Below, piece after piece: positions 26,547 through 32,341 of a stretch of DNA of 64,000 bases. Source of the DNA: Pseudomonas monsensis (lineage in GTDB: Bacteria; Pseudomonadota; Gammaproteobacteria; Pseudomonadales; Pseudomonadaceae); the NCBI RefSeq assembly GCF_014268495.2, contig NZ_CP077087.1, positions 288,501-352,500 of the forward strand, in the 5' to 3' direction. Under the pieces are notes generated by a model. The model did no database searches. It was not told the origin of the DNA and saw nothing but the letters and a program-made list of their open reading frames with translations. The position numbers and the translations under genes are program-made. Numbering within the stretch: the first letter of the stretch is position 1; each line of letters begins with the position of its first letter.

Positions 26547-27278
26547 TTAGAAGCGCGCTTTGGGCGTCGCCACCGGAATCGGGTGGCTGCCATCGAGCGG
26601 CAGGAAACGTCCCTGATCCGCGTCGTAAGCCTTGATTTCGCTGGTTTCGATGTTGTAGACCCAGCCATGAATGAACAGATGACCGTTCGCCATGCGCGAG
26701 GCTACCGAAGGATGGGTACGCAAGTGCTGCAGTTGGGCGATGACGTTTTCCTCGGTGAGGATCGGCATGCTCTCTTTTTCGTCGGCGCAGTGACAGTTGT
26801 CGTGCACCATGGTTTTCGCGACTTCGGCGTGGCGCAGCCAGGCTTTGACCGTCGGCATTTTTTCCAGGCTGTCCGGGTTGAGCACCGCACGCATGGCGCC
26901 GCAATCGGAATGGCCGCAGATGATGATGTGCTGCACGCCCAGCGCCAGCACCGCGTACTCGATTGCGGTGGAAACGCCGCCGTTCATCTGGCCGTAAGGC
27001 GGCACGACGTTGCCGACGTTACGGGTCACGAACAGATCGCCCGGGGAGCTCTGGGTGATCAGTTCAGGGACGATGCGCGAGTCGGCGCAGGTGATGAACA
27101 TTGCCCGGGGCGATTGCGCCGTGGCGAGTTTCTTGAAGAGTTCTTCCTGCTGCGGGAAGACCTCATGATGAAAATGCAAAAAGCCGTCAACGATCGTTCG
27201 CAGCGCTGCATCGGCGGATTCCGCCCCAGGGACGGCTTGCGCCGACGCAGCCAAAGGCTGTTTATCCTTGTCACTCAT
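26547..27278 (-). CDS. Beta-class carbonic anhydrase
   Basis: A 243-residue beta-carbonic anhydrase with all zinc-site residues: Cys and Asp/Arg of TCADSR (about 63-68) and His/Cys of CGHSDCGA (about 121-128). It interconverts CO2 and bicarbonate in the cytoplasm. It forms a two-gene unit with the SulP transporter downstream. The N-terminal 25 residues are Ala/Gln-rich and probably disordered. Confidence 0.94.
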   Translation of the reverse strand: MSDKDKQPLAASAQAVPGAESADAALRTIVDGFLHFHHEVFPQQEELFKKLATAQSPRAMFITCADSRIVPELITQSSPGDLFVTRNVGNVVPPYGQMNGGVSTAIEYAVLALGVQHIIICGHSDCGAMRAVLNPDSLEKMPTVKAWLRHAEVAKTMVHDNCHCADEKESMPILTEENVIAQLQHLRTHPSVASRMANGHLFIHGWVYNIETSEIKAYDADQGRFLPLDGSHPIPVATPKARF

Positions 27279-27515
27279 GATTCATCCTCTTTGGCGGATT
27301 CGGGGAGTCGTTCCCGTGTATTCCGGTATGAAGCCAGTGGCTGTTTAAAACATCCGGGTCATCCCGACCCGTCAGTCACTCGATGAACAAGGTAGCCGCC
27401 GAAACTTAACTCAAACTGAATCAAGCGCTCTAGAACGTGTGTTCCAGGTCACGAAAAACGTGACTGGCCTGTTCCGGCGGAAGGATTCCAACCCATCAAC
27501 CATCGGCTAATTGTC
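27279..27515. other. Upstream region of the carbonic anhydrase gene
   Basis: No gene seen. It holds a hairpin at 27444-27467 (CCAGGTCACG, five A, CGTGACTGG) of unknown role; presumably the carbonic anhydrase promoter is here. Confidence 0.4.
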
Positions 27516-27600
27516 GCTAAATCAACGACATCTGGCGACCCGACGGACAGAAGGCGGTGTGATTTACCCGAAGCCCTCGGGCCAGCGAGCTCGCCGCCGG
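27516..27600 (-). pseudogene. Relict 3' end of a radical SAM gene
   Basis: Bases 27516-27561 repeat, with a few changes, the 3' end of the intact radical SAM gene at 28205. On the minus strand it reads TAFCPSGRQMSLI-stop against TAFCPPGRQMSLI-stop. Further in, EGFG and NHTAFCP can be joined only through a one-base frameshift, matching EGYNLDCTAFCP in the intact gene. Homology fades beyond about 27600. It is a decayed, diverged end of a second copy, lying in the same orientation as the intact gene. Confidence 0.7.
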
Positions 27601-27697
27601 CACCTCACCTTGGCTGCTGCGTCAGGGGTACTCAGGGATTGGGACGCGCGAACAGTTGCCGATTAAAACTACGATACTTGATGCAACATATAGTGGA

Positions 27698-27725
27698 TTG
27701 CCACTTTGACAGCGGTGCGTATTAT
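27698..27725 (+). promoter_or_regulatory. Predicted sigma-70 promoter of the first dockerin-like gene
   Basis: TTGCCA, 16 bp, TATTAT, about 50 bp before the start codon. The spacer includes TTTGACAG, a half-site resembling the palindromes at 30543 and 30615. Confidence 0.45.
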
Positions 27726-27775
27726 CCGAAGAGCCATGGAAGTCATTAGGCAAACAAACTTGAAAGGGATTTTTT

Positions 27776-28087
27776 ATGACATCAATTGCACGTCCAGACA
27801 GTGTTCGAGGGGTTTTTTTAGAGAGGGTCGAAATAACTGTCCCTCGAAGCGAAATTCTAGTGGAAATGCGCTTTTCAACTAAGAAAGCAGTGACTGATCC
27901 AGCGACCGGACTGGTATCCGAGATGCTTGTTGATTCAAAGGTCGTGGGTGCAATATCGTCCGATAAAGGCAAAACGTTTAAAATTGGCGGGCTTAAAGAT
28001 GTAGACGGCGATGGTGATATCGACCGTCATGATCAGGCAAAGTTAATCGCCCTGGCCAAGGCTTATAGCGCCATTATCAATCCTTGA
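27776..28087 (+). CDS. Small protein with dockerin/EF-hand-like calcium loop (member 1)
   Basis: A 103-residue protein with no signal peptide or membrane segment. The N-terminal 65 residues look like beta strands (RGVFLERVEITVPRSEILVEM, then SKVVGAISSDKGKTF). They are followed by DVDGDGDIDRHD (about 78-89), which fits the 12-residue calcium loop D-x-D-x-D-G-x-I-x-x-x-D, and a terminal helix (AKLIALAKAYSAI). It is clearly paralogous to the protein at 29508 (ending AKLVALAKAYASIVNP). RBS GGGA before ATG. Codon use is AT-richer than in surrounding genes, suggesting acquisition. No characterised family is recognised. Confidence 0.75.
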   Translation: MTSIARPDSVRGVFLERVEITVPRSEILVEMRFSTKKAVTDPATGLVSEMLVDSKVVGAISSDKGKTFKIGGLKDVDGDGDIDRHDQAKLIALAKAYSAIINP

Positions 28088-28094
28088 ATAAAAA

Positions 28095-28124
28095 CAAAGC
28101 CTGTATGACTTCATACAGGCTTTG
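28095..28124. terminator. Bidirectional intrinsic terminator
   Basis: A 14-bp perfect stem (CAAAGCCTGTATGA and its inverse) with a 2-nt loop. On the minus strand it is followed by TTTTTATT, so it should end the radical SAM transcript as well as the small gene to its left. Confidence 0.8.
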
Positions 28125-28204
28125 TTCCCGCGTAAAGGCTCTGCGAAGGGTTCCCGTTTCTTACTGACTTCGATAGACGCGAGTTTGCGACCTCGACGGA
28201 TTTG

Positions 28205-29263
28205 CTAAATCAACGACATCTGGCGACCCGGCGGACAGAACGCTGTGCAATCGAGGTTGTAGCCCTCGCGATGATTCATGCCTAAACGCTTGATGGCTTT
28301 GGCAAAGCGCTGCGCCAGCAGATCGGCGAACACCCCTTCGCCGCGCATGCGTGCGCCAAAACGGCTGTCGTAGAGCTCACCGCCACGGCTCTGGCGGATC
28401 AGGCTCAGCACATGGGCCGCCCGCTGCGGGTAGTGCGCCTGCAACCACTCCTCGAACAGCGGCGCCACTTCCAGCGGCAGCCGCAGCATCATGTACGCAG
28501 CGCTCTGCGCGCCGGCCGCATGCGCCTCAGTCAGCAGGTTTTCGATCTCACTGTCATTGATCATCGGAATCATTGGCGAACACAGCACACCCACTGGAAT
28601 CCCCGCGTCGCGCATTACCCGGATCGCCCGCAGCCGGGCCTTGGGCGCTGCGGCGCGGGGTTCGAGGATGCGTTTGAGTTCGTCGTCCAGTGTGGTCAGG
28701 CTGATCATCACCGCCACCAGCCTTTGCTGCGCCAGTTCAGTGAGCAGGTCGAGGTCGCGCAAGATCAGCGAACCCTTGGTGATGATGGTCACCGGATGCC
28801 GATAGCGCAGCAGCACTTCGAGGGTCTGGCGGGTGATTTTGTGTTCGCGCTCGATCGGCTGATACGGATCGGTATTGGAGCCCAGGTTGATCGGCGCGCA
28901 TTGATAGCCTTTTTTCCCGAGCTGTTCTTCCAGCACTTGGGCGGCGTTGGTCTTGGCAATCAGCCTGGTTTCGAAATCCAGCCCGGGCGACATGTCCCAA
29001 TAGGCATGGCTGGGCCGCGCGTAGCAATAGATGCAGCCATGCTCGCAGCCTCGGTAGGGGTTGATCGAGCGGTCGAAGGGCAGGTCCGGCGAGGTGTTGC
29101 GGGTGATGATGGTTTTCGCGGTTTCGATCATCACCTCGGTGTTCTGCGTTTCGGGCACTTCCTGATACCAGCCGTCATCCTCGGCCACCGAACGGTTCGG
29201 CGCAAAGCGGTTGTGCGGATTGGTCGCGGTGCCGCGACCGCGCGGGGGGAGAGGGTTGATCAT
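28205..29263 (-). CDS. PA0069-type radical SAM protein (SplB-like)
   Basis: A 352-residue radical SAM enzyme. The cluster motif is CEHGCIYC (CxxxCxxC, about residues 70-77) in a SplB-like context (INPYRGCEHGCIYCYARPSH); later segments LGSNTDPYQP and TKGSLILRDLDLL fit the SAM barrel. Substrate unknown; the relation to spore photoproduct lyase hints at DNA-damage chemistry. The frame opens at 29287, but that start lies inside a LexA box; the ATG at 29263 (MINPLPPRGRG) with GAGG upstream is preferred. A diverged relict of its 3' end lies at 27516, and dockerin-like paralogs lie on both sides. Confidence 0.88.
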   Translation of the reverse strand: MINPLPPRGRGTATNPHNRFAPNRSVAEDDGWYQEVPETQNTEVMIETAKTIITRNTSPDLPFDRSINPYRGCEHGCIYCYARPSHAYWDMSPGLDFETRLIAKTNAAQVLEEQLGKKGYQCAPINLGSNTDPYQPIEREHKITRQTLEVLLRYRHPVTIITKGSLILRDLDLLTELAQQRLVAVMISLTTLDDELKRILEPRAAAPKARLRAIRVMRDAGIPVGVLCSPMIPMINDSEIENLLTEAHAAGAQSAAYMMLRLPLEVAPLFEEWLQAHYPQRAAHVLSLIRQSRGGELYDSRFGARMRGEGVFADLLAQRFAKAIKRLGMNHREGYNLDCTAFCPPGRQMSLI

Positions 29264-29279
29264 TGCGCGAACCTCAAAT

Positions 29280-29295
29280 CTGTACATGCATACAG
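29280..29295. promoter_or_regulatory. LexA (SOS) box upstream of the radical SAM gene
   Basis: CTGTACATGCATACAG fits the CTGT-N8-ACAG LexA consensus and is a near-perfect palindrome, 17 bp before the radical SAM start codon. From memory the P. aeruginosa orthologue belongs to the LexA regulon, in agreement. Confidence 0.75.
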
Positions 29296-29507
29296 TACAA
29301 GGTTACGCCCTTAACGATCCAGTACCGTTCGGCCAAGGAATACGGGCACGGTTTAGGTCTGCCATGTGCTGGGTTGTTCATATAAATCACTGGAACAAGA
29401 GAAAACCCACGAAACATATGTTGGGTTGTGAAGGAAAGTTATCAACTATAGCCTTCGAAACTTACCGGCACTGATGCCTGTATATGAACTCTAAAAGGAT
29501 TTAATTT

Positions 29508-29810
29508 ATGTCGTTTCTTAATCAGCGTGGTGTATTCCTACAAATGTTGCTGCCGAGCCAATCGGAACCCAATACCATTGTTTCGATGCAACTTGCCCGC
29601 AAGGAACTGGGCTGGAATGCCGCGGAGGAGTTGTCGACCGAAGCTCTGGTCGATTCGATCTACGTGGTCGCGGTGTCCAGCGATCAAGGCAAGTCCTTCA
29701 CCATTCGCACGGACAAAAAAGATGTGGACGGCGACGGTGATATAGATAGTGATGACAAGGCCAAGTTAGTGGCATTGGCCAAGGCTTATGCAAGTATCGT
29801 TAATCCGTAA
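29508..29810 (+). CDS. Small protein with dockerin/EF-hand-like calcium loop (member 2)
   Basis: A 100-residue protein, no signal peptide. It is a paralog of the product at 27776: both have RGVFL near the start, LVDS followed by VSSDQGKSF/ISSDKGKTF, the loop DVDGDGDIDSDD (about 75-86), and the ending AKLVALAKAYASIVNP. The loop and helix resemble half of a type I dockerin. AAGGAT lies 9 bp before the ATG. Located 245 bp upstream of, and divergent from, the radical SAM gene, and convergent with the two-loop protein at 29913. Function unknown. Confidence 0.75.
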   Translation: MSFLNQRGVFLQMLLPSQSEPNTIVSMQLARKELGWNAAEELSTEALVDSIYVVAVSSDQGKSFTIRTDKKDVDGDGDIDSDDKAKLVALAKAYASIVNP

Positions 29811-29831
29811 CGCACACGGCGACAAATGCAA

Positions 29832-29865
29832 AAAAACCTGCATGATTTACGCCTGCAGGTTTTTG
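29832..29865. terminator. Bidirectional intrinsic terminator between convergent small genes
   Basis: Stem AAACCTGCA/TGCAGGTTT with a loop of about 13 nt, followed by TTTTT on the plus strand and by TTTTTTT on the minus strand. Confidence 0.75.
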
Positions 29866-29912
29866 TCGGACAGTGATTGGTCAAAACGGTAGCAACCATG
29901 TGAGTGATTATT

Positions 29913-30458
29913 TCAAATTTTAAAGTCCCTCATTGATGCAAAGGAACCCGCGATTTTTCTGAAAATAAACTCATCGTCCAGATCAATATCGTTATCACCG
30001 TCAGCGTCCGTCGACCCCATCACTTTTTTATACAATCCCTTGTCATAACCCGTGACGGTCACGACTGAATCCGGGCGAGTCAAATCGGAGTTTGCGACAT
30101 TAAACAAGCCAATATTGACGTCGGCAAGTTTGCCCTCTGAGGCGTTGTCTGCAAATGAGATAAGCATGCAACTGTAAAGACGTCCCGCACCGACGGTGCT
30201 CAAGCCGACAATCGCAGAGGCGAGGTCGCCTGCCAGGGTGTAATAGGAGTCGTCATCCTCATCAGTGTCGCCGTCGCCCTCAACGTCGTCGACTCCGCTT
30301 ACCGTGTCATATTTCCCGTTGGCGATATTGGCGTACGCTGTGACGACGATGTCGGGCAATGAATTAACAGCATCACCATTGTTGTAGCGGGAAATTACCG
30401 CTTCAGCTGTGCCGTTCCCATCCGTGTCTCTGAACTCATATAACAGTGAGTAGCTCAT
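29913..30458 (-). CDS. Two-repeat protein with dockerin/EF-hand-like calcium loops (member 3)
   Basis: A 181-residue acidic protein made of two tandem units of about 90 residues. Each unit has an N-terminal strand-rich part and a loop: DVEGDGDTDEDD (about 63-74) in unit 1 and DADGDNDIDLDD (about 155-166) in unit 2. Each loop is followed by a helix (YYTLAGDLASAI; FIFRKIAGSFASM). Unit 1 shares NGKYDTVSGVDD with NGRYDVISEDAVD of the single-unit protein at 30693. A further calcium-loop-like DTDGNGTAE lies near residue 11. No signal peptide, membrane segment or cysteine pair suggests a location. Divergent from 30693 across a region with two palindromes. Unrecognised family. Confidence 0.72.
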   Translation of the reverse strand: MSYSLLYEFRDTDGNGTAEAVISRYNNGDAVNSLPDIVVTAYANIANGKYDTVSGVDDVEGDGDTDEDDDSYYTLAGDLASAIVGLSTVGAGRLYSCMLISFADNASEGKLADVNIGLFNVANSDLTRPDSVVTVTGYDKGLYKKVMGSTDADGDNDIDLDDEFIFRKIAGSFASMRDFKI

Positions 30459-30537
30459 GTCTGTGTGCTCCCTGCCAGCGCAATATTAAGGACCTGAATC
30501 TATGTCCCTTTGCACATTAGGTAACGTAAATGCGAGC

Positions 30538-30635
30538 GTCTACTGTCAGACTTGACAGGTGTATGCATTTACAGCACGGATGGAACAACGTGACTGACTG
30601 AGTGGTTATACACCCTGTCAACTCTGACAGTAGAC
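30538..30635. promoter_or_regulatory. Twin palindromic operators in a 27-bp inverted repeat
   Basis: Two perfect 16-bp dyads of form CTGTCA-N4-TGACAG at 30543-30558 and 30615-30630, centres 72 bp apart (about seven helical turns). They are embedded in larger inverted arms (30538-30564 and 30608-30635, about 25 of 27 positions matching). They lie in the promoter gap between divergent genes 29913 and 30693. The CT-N12-AG geometry is that of lux/las-type boxes bound by LuxR-family regulators. Confidence 0.6.
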
Positions 30636-30692
30636 TGGAATTATCCCCAACTCTAATCTCAAGCACGGATTCAAGTCTGAGGGATTTTATTC

Positions 30693-30968
30693 ATGGCTAT
30701 CAGAATACTGCTGGAAATCTCGGATATGGACCGAGATGAAAGTCCGGAAATCGCGTTTTATCACTACGATGAAGACGCGACCGAAATGATGGATTACGAC
30801 TATTCGCTCTATGCTTCGTCGTCGCAGGCCAATGGTCGTTATGACGTGATCTCCGAAGACGCCGTCGATGCTGACGGCGATGGCGACATCGACAAATACG
30901 ACGAGAAGCTTTACCTGCAGCTGGCCGATGCATTTGCGCAGTTCAAAGGCTTTCAGTCCAAGCGTTGA
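30693..30968 (+). CDS. Small protein with dockerin/EF-hand-like calcium loop (member 4)
   Basis: A 91-residue very acidic protein equal to one unit of the 181-residue protein encoded divergently at 29913. The N-terminus MAIRILLEISDMDRDESPEIAFYHYDED parallels MSYSLLYEFRDTDGNGTAEAVISRY. Then come NGRYDVISEDAVD, the loop DADGDGDIDKYD (about 60-71) and a helix (LYLQLADAFAQFKGF). No signal peptide. Calcium binding is inferred from the loop only. Function unknown. Confidence 0.75.
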   Translation: MAIRILLEISDMDRDESPEIAFYHYDEDATEMMDYDYSLYASSSQANGRYDVISEDAVDADGDGDIDKYDEKLYLQLADAFAQFKGFQSKR

Positions 30969-31027
30969 TCGGCCGCTGACACCGCACGAAAAGTCGCACC
31001 GTGCCAGCGGCGTATCAATCGCAGCCG

Positions 31028-32329
31028 TCAGTTATGCGTGGTGACTTGCCCCAAATCATCCCTGGAAGTCGCCTGCATATCGTTCTTGCGCAGGCTCGCG
31101 ACATCGTCAGCCTTGACCGGCGCGCCCTTGTTACCCCAACTGCCGCGAATAAAACTCACCACATCGGCTACTTCCTGATCCGACAAGCGCCAGGCGAAAC
31201 CCGGCATGGTGAAGGTCGACGGCGCCGAGTGGGTGGCCGGCAGGGTGCCGCCCTTGAGCACGATGTGGATCAGCGACGTCGGGTCTTCCGATTGCAGCAC
31301 CGGATTGCCGGCCAGCGCCGGGAACACCCGGGTATAGCCATGGCCGTCGGTACGGTGGCAGGCCGCGCAGTTGTCGATGTACACCGCTGCGCCGCGTTGG
31401 CTGTCGTCACCGTTCCATAGGGCCTTGGCGGCTTTTTCGTCGTACTGGTGCGGCTGATCGTTCGGATCAGTTGCGGGCAGGGACTTGAGGTAGCGAGCAA
31501 TCGCGGTCAGGTCGGCGTCGGTCATGTATTGCATGCTGTGGGTCACCACGTCGCTCATGCCGCCGAACACCGCGCTGCGGTCGCTGCGTCCGGTCTTGAG
31601 GAACTGCACCAGTTGCGCTTCGCTCCAGCTGCCGAGACCGTCCTTGTGATCGCCGCGCAGGTTCTTGGCGATCCAGCCTTCCAGCGGCGCACTGCCGGCG
31701 AGGAAGTTTTTGCCGTCGGTGGCGCTCAGGGATTTTTCCTGCATGGTCAGGGCCCGCGGCGTATGGCAGGCGCCGCAATGGCCGAGGCCTTCGACCAGAT
31801 AGGCGCCACGGTCGATGACTGGATCGTCCGAGGTTGCCTTGTAGTCCTCGACTTTCGGCGCAAACATCCAGCGCCAGCCCATCAACGGCCAGCGCATGCT
31901 CAGCGGCCATGGAATGTCGCTGGCTTTGTTCTCCTGCGCGACCGGTTCGACGCCGTGCATGAAGTAGGCGTACAACGCCTGCATGTCGCCTTCACTGACG
32001 CGGGCGTAGGACGGATACGGCATGGCCGGGTACAACGTACTGCCGTTTTTCGCGACACCGTGGCGCACGGCCTTGTCGAAGTCCTCGAAGCTGTAATCAC
32101 CGACGCCGGTTTGGTCGGGGGTGATGTTGGTCGAGTAAATCGTGCCGATCGGGGTTTCCATCGGCAGGCCGCCAGCGAACGGCTTGCCGCCCTTGGCGGT
32201 ATGGCAGGCCACGCAGTCGCCCGCACGGGCGAGGTATTCGCCTTGTTTGATCAACGCAGGATCGACGTCGGCAGCGGTTACAGCTGCGCTGCCGAGCAGC
32301 GCCAGGGTGGCGATAACGAGGTTTTTCAT
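31028..32329 (-). CDS. Triheme cytochrome c subunit of a membrane gluconate-type dehydrogenase
   Basis: About 433 residues with a signal peptide and three CxxCH heme motifs: CVACH (about 40), CGACH (about 185) and CAACH (about 322). This is the membrane-bound cytochrome subunit of FAD-dependent gluconate 2-dehydrogenase and relatives, passing electrons to ubiquinone. AAGGAG lies 8 bp before the second ATG (MKNLVIATL) but only 2 bp before the first, so the second start is chosen. Third gene of the small-large-cytochrome operon. Substrate (gluconate, 2-ketogluconate or another sugar acid) cannot be fixed from sequence. Confidence 0.9.
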   Translation of the reverse strand: MKNLVIATLALLGSAAVTAADVDPALIKQGEYLARAGDCVACHTAKGGKPFAGGLPMETPIGTIYSTNITPDQTGVGDYSFEDFDKAVRHGVAKNGSTLYPAMPYPSYARVSEGDMQALYAYFMHGVEPVAQENKASDIPWPLSMRWPLMGWRWMFAPKVEDYKATSDDPVIDRGAYLVEGLGHCGACHTPRALTMQEKSLSATDGKNFLAGSAPLEGWIAKNLRGDHKDGLGSWSEAQLVQFLKTGRSDRSAVFGGMSDVVTHSMQYMTDADLTAIARYLKSLPATDPNDQPHQYDEKAAKALWNGDDSQRGAAVYIDNCAACHRTDGHGYTRVFPALAGNPVLQSEDPTSLIHIVLKGGTLPATHSAPSTFTMPGFAWRLSDQEVADVVSFIRGSWGNKGAPVKADDVASLRKNDMQATSRDDLGQVTTHN

Positions 32330-32341
32330 GGTCATCGCTCC

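Noticed and set aside
27622..27972. A 116-codon frame on the minus strand overlapping the first calcium-loop gene.
   Set aside because: The plus-strand gene has an RBS, a clear paralog at 29508 and a following terminator; the minus frame has none of these.
29211..29474. An 87-codon plus-strand frame crossing the radical SAM start.
   Set aside because: It begins inside the radical SAM coding region, covers the LexA box and has no RBS or composition typical of a protein.
30538..30635. Interpreting the inverted arms as a CRISPR-like or phage attachment element.
   Set aside because: There are only two arms in inverted, not direct, orientation, with no spacer series and no integrase nearby.
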